Notes under the pieces: generated by a model | Databases searched by the model: none | The model's input: the letters and a program-made list of their open reading frames with translations, nothing else | What the model was told of the DNA's origin: nothing | Position numbers and translations under genes: made by a program | Part shown: piece by piece, positions 1 through 12,528 of the stretch | Numbering within the stretch: position 1 is the first letter of the stretch | How the letters are laid out: each line of letters begins with the position of its first letter | From: Anthopleura xanthogrammica | Taxonomy: Eukaryota; Cnidaria; Anthozoa; Actiniaria; Actiniidae | Direction of reading: 5' to 3' | Length of the DNA stretch: 64,000 nucleotides | Assembly (NCBI GenBank): GCA_964019055.1 | Contig: OZ025215.1 | Coordinates: forward strand, 3,725,001 to 3,789,000

Positions 1-744
1 TTGTTTAGGTTACTAGGTGGGACAAGGATTTTACAAACTAGTCCGAGCCATTGCGATAGTTAAACAGGCATTCGCAGATCTATATCTTAGTGTCTTCATT
101 CTATTTAGTTTTATAGCCCTGAGTGTTGGTAAACAACGCTGTTAATTTACGAAATCAGGACGAATAACCAAGATTATCATTCAAATTATTTTTTTGATTG
201 GCCGAGAGAACTGCAAATAACTGCCTACAAATAACGGTCTGCTGATGTGCATTACGGTGCAAAGCCATTTCGCTGCAAATAACGGTCTGCTCATGCGCAG
301 TAACGTTGCATTTGACAATGGTTCCCTGAAAAAATGAACTGACTTCTTTGTTATTGTTTGACTCGTGCGCACTGCCCCTTAAAAAGTTAGAAAAAATAAT
401 TTGAATGATAAAACAATTATTGAACTCGGTTATCGTAAAATATCGATATTTGTTAGTGTCTTGCAAGCAATTATTATTATTATTATTATAATTGCTTGCT
501 CGCCACTAACAAATCACGATATTTTGCTCAACGTCGTCCAATAATTGCTTATTACTAGGAATCGCAGCTGAATGAATTTTAAATATCGGCATAAGAGTAA
601 AAATAAACCTGAAATAATTTAAATTATTTTCGCTTTGAAAATGACCAATCTTTAATCAGTATCCCTTGCAATTGCAGTTTGGCTCTAACAAACTTTCTTC
701 AAATAGTTGCGCACTTATAATGATTTAATGATTTATTATTTATA

Positions 745-962
745 TAGCTCCCTTTCTATATGGATATAATCAAAGGCGCTTTACAATCACGAGAGGTGGT
801 TAGTATAAGGTTTAGACACTGAGGGTGGTCACTGCCAGGGTTTCTTTACGTCCTCAGTGGTTCTTTTACGTCCCTCCGATATTGGTTAGTGATGAAGTGT
901 GGAGAGACGGGAACGCCATTTAAAGTGGTCATCCGAGCCACTTGAAAGTCTAACCGTTTGCA

Positions 963-1012
<50 letters not shown>

Positions 1013-1092
1013 ATGTTGGTCCGGCCGGGACTCGAACCACGACCTCCCGCACGAAAGTCCGGTGCTCAACCAACTGAGCCAACCGGGCGGCG
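745..1092 (-). mobile_element. tRNA-derived SINE (family S1)
   Basis: On the minus strand the head at 1092-1020 has an A-box-like TGGCTCAGTTGG (1081-1070) and a B-box GGTTCGAGTCC (1038-1028), followed by a body and an end with GTAAAGCGCCTTTGA near 785-770, a tail type seen in other invertebrate SINE/LINE pairs. It lies in intron 6 of APN-3. A fragment with similar body sequence (the part near GAGCC...GCAGAT...CTGAGTGTTGG) is at about 42-132. It is a dispersed element rather than a functional tRNA, because the anticodon stem is poorly paired. Confidence 0.7.
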
Positions 1093-1158
1093 GTTGAAAA
1101 TAGTAAAGCAAAAACATTAATGTATCGGCGTTATTAGTCTTAGATCTGAGATACCTAC

Positions 1159-4100
1159 CTGATGAGCGATTTCATGACTCATGAGCGCGGTTACTCCCTG
1201 TTTGTCTTTCTCTCTTGATTCCTTTGGATCCCATAACAATACTCCCTCTCCGTAAATAATTAGCCCCCAGTTCTCCATCGCTCCTGCACCGAAATGTGGC
1301 ACAGCAATTTGATCTGAATGGTAAACGTGTTGGTCATGTTAAACAAAGGTAACCCAATATGCCATTTATAATTAAGATAATGAACATGGTGCATTATGGT
1401 CTATCTTAAGGTATAAACATCTTTTGCTCACCAAGCTTTATATGGTGTTGTTGGTACCCAAGCTACACCATAATGCACCTTGTTTATAGAACTCAGAAAA
1501 GGTGTATTGACTGACTGATTAATACATTAATCATATCCATTTTGAAATCCATAGCCAATCCTGCATCCTGATTGGCTAAAAAGTAGCAATTTAAGCATTA
1601 ATTGCACTTTTGAATCATTTATAGCATCGTTTTGTCAGCCAATCATTTTTGAAGCTACATATAACTTTCGAATATTTGAATATATTGAGATTTCAAAATC
1701 GATATGATTAATAGGTAATAGAACTTCATGTTGTGTAATTTTGGGCTGAAATCACACTTGTGATTTGAACAAAGTGCACTCCTCCTACGCGGTCGTTCAA
1801 TTTTGTAATCACTCTTGCGATTTCAGCCCAAATTGCACTCCACTCAGTTCTATTACCATTAAAATTGGATGATGATTTGTTTATTTGCTCACTGCTTGTC
1901 AAGGTAGAACCAGAAAAGTATTCATTTATCCAAACGATTTATTTTTACCTTCTTTAGAGAGTGAATATGGAACACCAAGATAATTTTCGAAGAAAGTCAA
2001 CATCTTTCCTCCAACACTAGATGCGTGCTGAGTTTTATTGAGATAAGATGGACGGCTATAAATTCTCATCTGGAAAACCAAAGTTAAAAGGCATCTATTA
2101 CTTAGAGAAACTTCCTATACTTTAAAAGCGCAAACAAATTTTGAAGTTAAGCTTGAGGGCATGCGCACAGGCTTACGAAACTAAGTATCCCGGTCGGTAT
2201 TGATCAGCTAACTCCACGATATTATACTGATCGCGCGATTACGGCGCCGACTGCAGGAAGCTGATTTAGTTAATGGCGGCGCCCAGGGGAAACTAATGTT
2301 TTGTAAGCTTGTGTTAAGTCGGAAAGAAGACTTGTGATGGTTCCCAGTGTATTACCGCCTCGTGAAGTGTGTCAAAATAAAATCTTAAACAAGTCAATCG
2401 TCATGTGGGTATCTCTGGGTTAGGATGGGTTCATGCTTAGTCATCTGATAAGTCTGTACCAAATTTCAGAATTGCATTTTTTAAATGAGGAGGGGAATCT
2501 GGAACTGGTATTTTTCTACTTTTTGAGGGAACTTTAATTTAATGAACTGATGGACGCGCGAGAAGTATTTCGCTCTCTTGTACGTATCCATATTCTTCGT
2601 CATTTTCATAATTATGTGCGCGACACAAATTCATTCATTTCTCACCGTGACGTTTTTCTTGCTCGTCGTCTCCACATACTTAAAGTCCCCCACTACAAAT
2701 GCTAATAGGTACGTTGGCATGGTAACGGTTTTCTTATAGTAATCAATCTTCTGTCCATTAGTTGTCTCAGTCTTGTAAATGGGCATGTTAGACAATGCGA
2801 CGTAATCAGCACGATGAGCGATGGAGGTATTAAACGTAGCTTTGAAGGCAGGCTCGTCAAAACAAGGAAATGCTCTACGAGCATGCGTGTCTTGAAACTG
2901 AGTGGCGGCAAAGAAGCTACATGAAAAATGGTGCAGTTGTTTAAAATTATACAACGGCTATCGTTCGCCCCATTTGAAAACGTCGGAAATAGGCCTTTTG
3001 CACTAACAGGTCACGTGAGCCAGACTTTGCTTACAAAAGCATAAAAATCCATATATAAGATATTGGATTTACACTTGATGCCATTTCTCCTGAGTTACCT
3101 GTTATGAGATGAAATGTAGCCGTCTTATAAACATCGAGTTGATTTTTCCATTTCCGATGTTCATTTTGACACAAACTGCCTTTTTAAGTGAGATAGGGTC
3201 ACGCGAGCTGTTGGTCCAAGGGGCCTATTTCTGGATGGGAAGAATTGAATTTCAACTAAACTTACGCATATAATTAACAGAAAGAAATAAAAAGAAACAC
3301 TTAGGTGTTACTGCTAGCTACTTACGCCTTTTGTCCATTCGGGCGAGTAAAACTTTTGCGAAACATTCCTATATTGTAGTCTACGAAGAAACCCTGAAAA
3401 GTCATCTTTAGAAGGTATGACCCCTCTTGAAGCACTGAAGACATTTGGATTACATGGTAAGAGTATTTTCTGAAGGGAAAATGTTTTTTGACCTTCATCA
3501 TCCCTAGGGGAAAAAAATGGGTTTCATATGTTTGAATTAATTAATTGCTTTGCCATCAAGTAATATCATGTACTGAAATATGAATTAGAAATGTAATCAT
3601 TTGAGTGGAATATCATTAAATATTACATGCACAAGTCATTTGTATTTTCATATATCAAACAATTATTCAGTGGATGAGGTCGAGCATGATATCGTAAATT
3701 ATCAAGACCAAGGCTGTGTTATCTGCTGAAGCCTTAGGCTGAGCCGGATAAAACGGCCGAGGTATTGATATTTACGATATCATGCGAAAACCGAATTCAG
3801 TAATTGTTTTATTATACATTTTGTAAACTAAGAACAAAGATTTAATTATGCTTACGAAAAATAGCAAATTTCCATTGTGACCTTTGAACTCGACATGATA
3901 AATCTTTTATCTGTAGGTAAAACCTACAGATAATACATTTATCATGTCCAGTTCACATGATATCAGGGATTGGCTGAGGGCTCTCGCCCAATCAGAAGCA
4001 AGATAGTGAGTAAAATGTATAATAATATATTTTGTCATGACAAAATTAAGTTATAAAGGACAAGTTGCAATGAAAGGTGTTTTAGTAGACAGTGTCATGA

Positions 4101-7100
4101 AACTTTTGCCCTCGCAACAATTGCGGCGACAGAAACAAGATTGCAAGACAAGATTTTGGTATGTAATATATAATTGCAAGACAAATGACGGTAATATTAC
4201 CTAGCGTAATATTGAAGCGCATCAGGTTGAGATTTCGTGGGTTTAAACACTAGGTCTTTTGTTTTAATAAATATGGCTGCCACTTGAAAAAAGTTCATTG
4301 GGGATGCCAACCACTCATGCAGTTTCACGTGCCTCAAAGGAAGAGCAGAAGTACTTACCGTTGCCTGATTTACTGAGCACTTGTACCGATGAGATGTTCA
4401 ACCTGATATTATGCAGGATGATAAGATCAGTCTTGTTGTTCACCTCGATATCAATCCCAACACGACCATCAAATCGACGCAGGTCAACCGTGATGTTCAG
4501 AAACAGGTTGTAATGTTTTGGGATGATGTTTGTAGGTAGACGTGGATTCCACCATGCCTCAGTACCAGGGGTGGTAGGGACAATTGGGGTCGTAGATGGT
4601 GTAGATGGTGTAGACGGCTCAGTGGCGTTTTCGTCATGTTTTTCTAGTTCTAGGGAAAAAAATGTTCTCGATTAATTAAAATTATTGGTTTTTCCGATGT
4701 CCATGCAAACTGCTAACGAAGTAGAATGCCTGTAGTCATCTACTCTTTACTGGGAAGCCATTTGTCTTTTGTTTTTCTTTTACAGGGTTTAGTTTTTTAA
4801 TCGAGTCACATTTACTTTGGATTTAGTCCCTTAACAAGAAAGTTTACTAAGCTTTCCGTCATATCAAAAAACGGCATCCTCTAAAACAGTCCCATGATTC
4901 AGCGCGCATCCTACTCCTTAAAAGTTTTCCGCGCAACTCGGAAAGGCTAATTGACAAAGGGTAAAAAGATTTTTGATTGTTATGGTGTGTTAGTCTAGAG
5001 ATTAAGGCGAAACTTGAACGCTTTATAAAAAGATAATGCGATTTACTAACGCAGTTTTTCCTTGTCATCAGCATTTTATATAGTTGGATATACACCTATT
5101 TCAAGTAACGTTCATATCGGGAGATTTGGAATGGTTGATCTGAGACCAATAGGAATTGGTGGGTGTCAACATGATTTTTTGTGAATTAATGCAATAAGTG
5201 ACACAAATTAGTAATTCAATACCATTCAAGCGTGACTGCAACTATGTATTTGCAATATTTATGAGATGAGCATTCAGGCTTCCACAATTCCTATAGGTCT
5301 CAGATCAACCATTTCAAATCTCCCGTTATCAAGGTTCATTGAAATCTCATTTGTATTTGCTGTAACCATAGCAAGGAATTACTTTACATTGCTTAAATTA
5401 AACATTTGTATCGACATAATTCCGCTTTGGACTTCAAAACTTTTGGGTGATAACTACTGTGTTTATGCAAAGTGCTCCTTTGTGATAATAATGAGCCAAA
5501 TCGAAATGCTTTATGGGTCGTAAGAACTGAAGCAGCATATTATGATACTAAGTAGAGCTAAAGCAAAATAACAACTTTACCGCCATAATTCACCATTTAC
5601 CACTTGCCTTTTTGTTACGAGACAGATATTATTAATACCATTGTCAACATATGGTTAGGTGGTTATTATGGTTATCCACATTATTATTATTGTTGAACTT
5701 GGGGGCCAGACCAATGCTCATATAGTTTTAAGACTAATGAAAAATATCGGACTTCACTACGGCACTGAACAACCATTACCACATTACAGTTGACTTTTAT
5801 GAATGTTTTGTTTATAAACAAGGTTCATCCCTATCCGGGAACAAGGATGATGCTATAGGCATGAATCTGCAGTCAAGGATCACAGCAGTCTTTACAGAAT
5901 GAGGAATGTGGCAATTACGCGAAAAGAAGAGTTGATGCTGGGCATTGTTAGAAAATGTTAACAAACCCAAAGAGCATTTACTACATCCATTAACTCTAAT
6001 ATCCAACATCAAACCGCTAGATGCCAATTGCAGCCAAGATCAGTTCATTTTCTGTCAATTGATCTCATACCTCGCTTGCCACAAATAATTATTCATGTAA
6101 TGGTTAGTTTGGTGGTAAATGAAATAGCTTACAAACTGATAATTCGTTGACGACTGCAAAGCTGTAAACCATATGTTTGATAGAGAGATTGTCTTACATG
6201 CGGCGGCGCTCTTGATGCAGTTTGCTTAAAGTAACTAAGTTTATTGTAGGTCAAAATAATTTCTTAGCTAGTGTAAATGTAATCATTTATCTAGCCATCT
6301 AATGCAATCTACTATTACCAAAATAAATTTCCGAAAATTGTTATGAATTTAAGGTTCCCTTCCTCCCTTAAAGTAAGGTTTAAGGTAAAAAGATAAGTCG
6401 TTCAGTCTCTAAAAAAAAATTAAAAATTAAAATAGGGCATTATCGAGCCATCACTCAAGACTGACATCACATGGATCACGGAAGGAGAGGGGCTTTTCCC
6501 ATAATTTTTCCCATACTAGTCTCTTATATTTTCCAATCTTAGCCCCACCACTTTTTAGGATGCTACGCGGTCTCTGCATCAAGGTTTACAAATATGGTAT
6601 GCAGCTATTTCAAAAGAACGTTGAAGTTGTTGGCGATTGCGTAAACAATACCTGCACTCAGTGAAGACCTTAGATGGCGAGTACTATGGTTCGTTCATCT
6701 TGTGAATTTTCAATTGACAAATCAAAATTCATTGAGCCATATCACTGGTGGTTTTCATTGCTATGTAGTGATCAAGAAGCATTAGACCTTAAGGTATGCT
6801 CTGATCATGTCAAGTCCAAAATTTCAATCCAGTCGATATACGTATTTTGGAGTAAAAATAAAACAACTAATGCGAAAAAGGTAGATAAACACTTGAAAAA
6901 GTATAGTAAGATATCAGTGTATCGCCTTTACTATGAGTCTATGTGGAATGTATAGCTTTTCAAGTTCCTAACCCAACCCCACCCCACCGGTCACCGTGTG
7001 TCGAGGTTGAGAAGACCAGATGCAATATCACTACTCATAGGACTCAGAGCCTGGTGAGAGCATGATATATATTAGACGCGAATTTTAAAATATTACTTTG

Positions 7101-7426
7101 ATTGAATCACAGCAGTCTGCTACATCACACAACACAATTGTAACTTTTATAAGACATGATGCACACTGAACTGTCAATAAAACATGTATATACCTATAAC
7201 CACACAGATTTGAAAACATACCTTCGCGCTTTGCGGCTGTTGCTACACCGTATAAAACTGCTAGCACTATTATGATGATAACCAAAATAATGATCAGGAC
7301 TGCTAATATTATCAGTTTCGTTCGGCTTAGAAACCATCCTTTTGTATCACCCGAATCATCTGGTTTCACCGCGGTAGATGGAGGCTGCAGAGGTATCTCT
7401 TCGTTAGGTTGGTCTTGAGGTTTCAT
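1159..7426 (-). CDS. ANPEP-like: Aminopeptidase N-like M1 metallopeptidase, copy 3 (APN-3), 5' part, exons 1-6
   Basis: Third paralogue, cut by the window edge: exons 7 onward would lie below position 1. Exons: 7426-7222, 4649-4359, 3503-3326, 2916-2646, 2069-1949, 1313-1159 (1221 nt, 407 residues), with the same phases as APN-1 and APN-2. The tail is 36 residues, the anchor about 37-60, followed by a stalk in which Pro-Ser-Thr is repeated. GAMEN is preceded by HFGA (an aspartate is usual at the His position), and the zinc motif is HEIAH. Exon 2 has two in-frame acceptors six bases apart (exon start 4649 or 4643), so two residues may be optional. The reading frame is open throughout, so nothing seen here suggests a pseudogene. 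Confidence 0.9.
1528..1862. mobile_element. Paired hairpin elements (family M10), copy 1, in APN-3 intron 5
   Basis: First hairpin 1528-1712 has ends TCATATCCATTTTGAAATC and its inverse. The second, about 1713-1862, has AACTTCATGTTGTGTAATTTT / inverse, with GGGCTGAAATCACACT pairing AGTGTGATTTCAGCCC-like arms. A related pair in the opposite order is at 12018-12528. Confidence 0.6.
3657..3810. mobile_element. Hairpin element in APN-3 intron 2
   Basis: AAACAATTATTCAGTGGATG...GCATGATATCGTAAAT and the inverse ATTTACGATATCATGC...CAGTAATTGTTT. A second, shorter hairpin (ATGATAAATCTTTTATCTGTAG region) is at 3890-3952. Confidence 0.6.
5110..5335. mobile_element. Inverted-repeat element in APN-3 intron 1
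   Basis: TCGGGAGATTTGGAATGGTT...GATCTGAGACCAATAGGAATT is inverted at AATTCCTATAGGTCTCAGATC...AAATCTCCCG. Confidence 0.62.
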
Positions 7427-7497
7427 TTTAAGCCTGGTGAAGTCACGTACGGAGTGATAACTGAATGGAATGAAGCGAGTATTATGTCAAGCCGGTG

Positions 7498-7505
7498 CTA
7501 TATAG
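7498..7505 (-). promoter_or_regulatory. TATA-like palindrome upstream of APN-3
   Basis: CTATATAG lies about 75 bp upstream of the APN-3 start codon. No counterpart was seen at the same place upstream of APN-1 or APN-2, so this is only a candidate core promoter. Confidence 0.25.
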
Positions 7506-7654
7506 ACAAGGGAGCGGTCGGTCTGTATAATGAATTGGTGAAACGTAAAGATATAAGACACAGCCGACTACGGCTGGACGCGTGCTTTCTTTTTATATGG
7601 AGCACTGGGCCGAGTACACAACGAGTGGCGCAAAACTACGAAGATGTGGGTGTC

Positions 7655-7862
7655 GTGTTTATCATAATCATCATTATCATCATCATCACCGTCATTATCA
7701 TCATCACCATCATCATCACCCTCATCAGCTTCATCATCATCATCATCATCACCGTCATCATGATCATCATCATGATGATGATCATCATGATCATCATGAT
7801 CATGATCATCATGATCATCATGATCATCATCATCATCATGATCATCATCATCATCATCATGC
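7655..7862. repeat. ATC/GAT trinucleotide microsatellite
   Basis: About 200 bp of CATCAT/ATGATC mixed repeats between the APN-3 start and the SDR exons. Histidine-rich, Ile/Met-rich and Met-rich frames across it on both strands are artefacts. Confidence 0.93.
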
Positions 7863-8029
7863 TGTAGTTTGTATCATAAAGCTTTAGTCCTTAGATCTAA
7901 AAATAATTCCCATGATCCTCAGCGGTCTCAGCTTTGTAAGTTTTTGGTGACTAACTTTATTGAACAAGTATATTCATGTATTCCTTTTATCACAGTAGTT
8001 AGCGAGTGAAAGGATTTTACTCTTTTTAG

Positions 8030-9688
8030 GTATAGATGCTGGCAAAGAAGACTGGGAAAAGACCATGGCTGTCAACGTACGAGGATACGCCAGTATGGCG
8101 GAAGCATGTCTGCCACACATGAAACAAGGTTTCAAAATACTTTTTATTTCTTACCACCTATTTACCAGGTGTACGATGCACGCACGAACCGTTTTATCAC
8201 AGCGCGCTTCGATGCTTAGCCAAGAGGCCCTAGCTCCAAGTTTCTTCCCAATATAGAGATACGCGTCTTCAAAAATTTAGAGAACAAAATTGAAGTATAG
8301 GCGACGTTTAAGATAGTAAAACAATTATTTGCCATCCATCTCCTCGAATTCCGCTAACAGATGACTTTTAAGCCTTGAGCTAAGGCCGCTCGAATTCCAA
8401 CAACAAACTGCAGAAGTAATAGCTGGCAGCTAGCCATTACCAAAATGAGCAGGGAACTTGAACCAAAGATTTCAAATTTAACTTAATTAAAAACCAATCC
8501 CACCAAAGGAAAGATCACATATCAAAATCTGATAAACTCTGGTCAATTGTAAGGAATTTATGATATTTTCAGAATGTTCGAGGGACACCATACATTTGTC
8601 TGTAGTTTTGGTAGTGTTTGAATGCTCATAACATTATTTCTATACGATCAAAAGTCCTTTAACTTGGCCAATAAGCTTGTTTTATGTTGTTCTTTCATGT
8701 GATGGCATTTTGTTTTACTAGAACCTTAAATTAATTGGTTTTTCAAACTAGGACCCAGTCCCCTGCTAGTTTTGGTAATGGCCGGCTAACTATTCAACTA
8801 GTCGATGACATACACGCCATCCAAACTGACTCTCATATTTAATAATCTTGCACAGATCAGATCCTTTGCTCTCCATTAATTCCTTTTGAATCCAGCGCTG
8901 CTAACTATGTATTATTGATGTTTTCTCGTAGAAGAGAAAGGACAATGCTCTATCGTTAATGTGGCTAGTGTCACAGGATACCGTGGGACGCCTAGCCGTT
9001 GGGCGTACTCATCAAGTAAGGGCGCAGACCACGCTTTGACAAGATGTATGGCACTGGATCTCAGCGAGTTTGGAATTCGAGTTAACTCGGTTTCTCCTGG
9101 AAGTACTTATACACAGTTTGTAAGTAGTGGCAAAGATAAAGTTAGTGATATCGGGATATCGGTGGGTCCGGGGTCTCCTGGGGATAGCCCACCTCCATGA
9201 AAACTTTGAGATTGAGCCTCGTGGAAATGGTGATTTCCAGTGCTGCTGCTGCAATTGTGCGGATTAAAATAATGTCAAAGCTTTAATCAACTCATAATGG
9301 ATGATAATGTTTGGCTAAAAACGTGCACCCCCCCCCCCCCCCCCCGAAGCTCCCCCTCCTCCGTGAAACTGAAGTTTTGCAATAATTCGAAAGGTATGTA
9401 TTTAGACCCTATATTTTATGTTATATTGTCTGCTATCTGCTATGAAAGTAACTAAAACAAATCTTGGTCTTTTTTCAACAGATGGCACAGTTTACTGGAA
9501 ATGATCGCAGCAAGTCAGAACCACATTTTGGCAAAAAACATATTTTAAACAGGTACTGCGAACCTTCAGAAATCGCTTCTGCCATCACCTTTCTATGCAG
9601 TCATGATGCTTCATGTATCACTGGGACTGACCTGGCAGTTGATGGTGGATTTCTAACTATGTGCGCATCAGGTTTCGAAGTTGCTTGA
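8030..9688 (+). CDS. Short-chain dehydrogenase/reductase, 3' three exons only
   Basis: Classical SDR family NAD(P)-dependent oxidoreductase. Exons 8030-8128 (phase 1 end), 8932-9119 and 9482-9688 with stop TGA at 9686-9688 join in one open frame with AG/GT borders. Exon 1 encodes the helix with AVNVRGY typical of the region after the NNAG strand; exon 2 holds the catalytic Ser followed by twelve residues and YSSSK (the YxxxK pair), then RVNSVSPG; exon 3 ends with [12 protein letters not shown], the usual SDR C-terminal cofactor and subunit-contact strand. The N-terminal 80-90 residues with TGxxxGxG are not found between APN-3's start (7426) and 8030, nor did I see them further upstream on this strand. 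It is either a 5'-truncated duplicate or a gene whose first exons lie far upstream across APN-3. Substrate unknown. Confidence 0.78.
8165..8408 (+). repeat. Dispersed repeat D1, copy 1, in SDR intron
   Basis: About 245 bp shared with 57637-57890: ACGCACGAACCGT, CACAGCGCGCTTCGATGC, TTAGCCAAG, GCTCCAAGT and CATCTCC blocks in the same order. It starts inside the SDR intron after the 8128 donor. Identity unknown. Confidence 0.65.
8415..8800. mobile_element. Inverted-repeat element family M12, copy 1, in SDR intron
   Basis: GCCATTACCAAAATGAGCAG at the left and CTGCTAGTTTTGGTAATGGC at the right are inverted; related to 22215-22765. Confidence 0.55.
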
Positions 9689-9921
9689 ATTGAGTTGGAA
9701 AGCATTATTTGCATCACAGCAGTGTAAAATAAGAGCCAGCCAGAGAGATCCTCATTTGTTCAATTAACCAAAGGCATCATAAGTTTTCCACACTCACAAA
9801 ATTAAACTTGCTAATGAATGCCAATGCCAAAAACACCCTAAAACAGTCGTGATAGACATATTCAAGCTGTAACTATGCACGACAACATTAAACACCGTTA
9901 AAAAAATACTTCCTGTATTTA

Positions 9922-10168
9922 AGGAGCAGACGGTCAGTTGGTTAGTGCGCGGCCTTCGGAGCTAGAGGTCCATGGTTCAATCCTCAGGATCTCCACGTCT
10001 GTTTCGACTTCTTTCTAATCCGTGTAGCTTCAGCTTTGAATACTCTTAAAACAGAGCACTGATGGAGAGAGGGGGTAAAGTGCGCACCGTCGGCTTCCAT
10101 TGATACCAGCGACGTAGCTGAAGGAACTACCGATGTTAAATATAGTTTCTTTACCTTTTACCTTTTTA
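9922..10168 (+). mobile_element. tRNA-derived SINE (family S2), copy 1
   Basis: The head has GGTCAGTTGGTTAGTGCG (A-box region) and GGTTCAATCCT (B-box, 9974-9984), followed by a body with TTTCGACTTCTTTC, GAGCACTGATGGAGAGAG and GCACCGTCGGC, and an end rich in TTTACCTTT. A second copy at 51386 shares the same order of blocks, which supports a mobile family. Confidence 0.75.
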
Positions 10169-10648
10169 TGAAGTGATTTATAAACACTTGGGAAGTTGGG
10201 AGAACACTCGAAAAAATCTAATGTTTTTAATGTTTTCGACGATTGTAATGCTTTTAATGCATTTTTAATGCTTTTAAAATTAGTATCCTCTCTTTATCTT
10301 TGAATCGCAAGGGAGGATCCAGGGGGAGGGTCAGGGGGGTCCAGACCCCCTGTTATACCTAAGGTTCCATTGTTTGTTTTATCTTAAGATTTAGTTTTGC
10401 CACAGGTTTGAAGGAAATTTTGTATGAAGTATACATTTGGACTGTTTCGAGTTACAAGAACAACAAATAAAAATAAATGACTCCCCTGACGTCACAGTCA
10501 TTAGCATATGGCATAGAAAAACCTCTTTAACTTCAAGGCGCTGCGCTCAATCTATGCATTTTTTTTTTTAATAATTGAACAGCTCACCTCATGTAGAATC
10601 TATACTGAGTAAATTGTCAAATGTGTCATGGGCACTTTATAAGGCTCC

Positions 10649-10937
10649 CTTCACACAAGTGAATAAAACTGTTGAAAATAACTTCACCGATGCATATAAA
10701 TCATTAAAATCTCTATATACGAAAGTTTGAACCGTGACAAAGTAAAAAAAATAAAATTAAATTAAATTTTCCTTCAGTTCTTTTACAAAAAATGCTCCCC
10801 TCACACAAGTGAATAAAACTGTTGAAAATAACTTCACCGATGCATATAAATCATTAAAATATCTATATACGAAAGTTTGAACCGTGACAAAGTAAAAAAA
10901 AAACAGTTAAATTTTCCTTCAGTTCTTTTACAAAAAA
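10649..10937 (+). repeat. Tandem duplication of about 145 bp
   Basis: The stretch beginning CACACAAGTGAATAAAACTG and ending CTTTTACAAAAAATGC occurs twice in a row with few differences, in the spacer between the SDR and TRIM genes. Confidence 0.85.
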
Positions 10938-11787
10938 TGCGGGGATTTTGTTTTTTGATTTTTTGGTCCTTTACTACTATATATGCAATATGTTAGAAAC
11001 TTATCAGTTAATGCATATAATTTATTATATGACTTCAAATTATATATTTATTAATTGCATTACATTGCTTACTAAGATAGCTGTCGGTCTGTCACAGGTT
11101 GACTGTGGCTGTAATTCCACCACAGGAAGACCGAGTTAACATTATGAGGGTAACTTAATTGTTATGAGCAAATGGAATATGATATTGCTTCCTGAGTATT
11201 CAAAATCTGCACCTATTTTTTTAAAGATCCAGTTTCATTGTTTTATTTCGTACTCAATTCTTGGGCTGCCTTCGTTTTTTGACGCCACAATATTTGAAAA
11301 ACTGTTGTAATTTGATATGGACTGAGATAGGTAGACTTGGAGCAAGTACTTCCAAATGGACAGACAGCCTGTACATCTACACGTACCCTTTTATCTTTCA
11401 CTTTTTTTCAAATTTATTTTATTACTTTGAGTATCAAATTTTGCTTGTATTTTTTTAGTGTTACAGTAAGTTGCATCTGAACATCACTGGTTTGATAATC
11501 ACTACAGCAACCAAAACAAACCACTATTTTCCAAAGAAAACACAAAAAAACTAACAGAAACTGAATTTATTACAACTGATTCTAATTTTAGAATGTCACT
11601 TCAAAAACGAATATCATTTTTCAAAATTTCATTAAATTTGAGTTATTCCATCCCCCACTAAACAATAGACTATTTATGTCAGTTGTCCTTGTCAAATTAT
11701 TCACTTGTTTTCAGTCAGCTTCTTTATTGATTGACAGCAACTTCCACTACTGTTTTCCTTCTTATGGAGTTTATGTTTTGCTTGCAG

Positions 11788-11957
11788 TAGACCTCACCTT
11801 GGGTGTAATGTTTTCCCATTTCAGACCATGTGTCATTCTCTTGAGAATTATTATTTTGTTTGAGTTGTACCCATATTCATGTGTCTTCTCGTGTGGAAAA
11901 GGTAAACAAAGAAATGATACTCTAGTGGTCTGAAATGGGAAAACATTACGCCAATGT
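11788..11957. mobile_element. MITE family M3, copy 1
   Basis: Ends GTGTAATGTTTTCCCATTTC and its inverse; about 170 bp; the interior has CATTCTCTTGAGAAT and a TTGAGTTGT / CGTGTGGAAAAGG pair. Full copies are also at 25479 and 41078, and partial ones at about 28478-28575, 48755-48875 and 53363-53480. Confidence 0.7.
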
Positions 11958-12017
11958 TTCTTGCTCCATAAGTTCACATGGAGGAACATTTTAGAATATC
12001 CTTTGAACAAGAGTATT

Positions 12018-12528
12018 AAATAATGGTAATTGAACTAAGTGGAGTGCAATTTGGTCTGATATCAAACGCGCGATAACAAAATCACACGACCGCGTAGCGG
12101 GAGTGTGATTTGTAATCGCAAGTTTGATATCAGACCAAAATTGCACGACATGAAGTTCAATTATCACTTTATTATATCCATTTGGAAATCATTTTTAAAT
12201 AGACACTAAATTTGTGATAAGTACAAAAGTATTTATTAATAAGTAGCTGTTAAAATCATCCATTTTGTTTCTTTTTGTAACAAAAAATTGCAGTCAAACT
12301 TGAAAAAAGCTACATTTTATGTTCCTTATTTGCTGTAATCTGATTGGCTGATTACATACAATCCTGTAATCTGATTGGTTACCTTTTCTAGTGTTGCATT
12401 GTGATTGGCTGACCAAAAGATGCGATTCGGACTCAAAATAGTGCGATTCGTGCTTGAATCAATCTACTGAGAGCCAATCAGATTACAGGATTTGCTAGTG
12501 ATTTCAAAATGGATATAATAAATTAGTA
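12018..12528. mobile_element. Paired hairpin elements (family M10), copy 2
   Basis: First hairpin 12018-12166 (GGTCTGATATCAAACG and TTTGATATCAGACC arms around GTGTGATTTTGTTATCGC-like sequence), second 12168-12528 with ends TTATATCCATTTGGAAATC / GATTTCAAAATGGATATAA. It also contains four copies of CTGATTGGCT-like sequence. Confidence 0.6.

Noticed and set aside
1020..1092. Functional tRNA gene on the minus strand
   Set aside because: Boxes A and B are present, but the anticodon stem pairs poorly and the head continues into a SINE body with an AAAGCGC tail.
4298..4513. 71-codon plus-strand frame (and similar ones at 60767 and 35698)
   Set aside because: Antisense of exon 2 in the three APN genes; the shared sequence comes from the paralogues, not from a separate gene family.
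7409..7887. His-rich, Ile-rich and Met-rich frames, which might suggest a metal-binding protein
   Set aside because: They arise from the ATC trinucleotide repeat and occur in several frames and on both strands.
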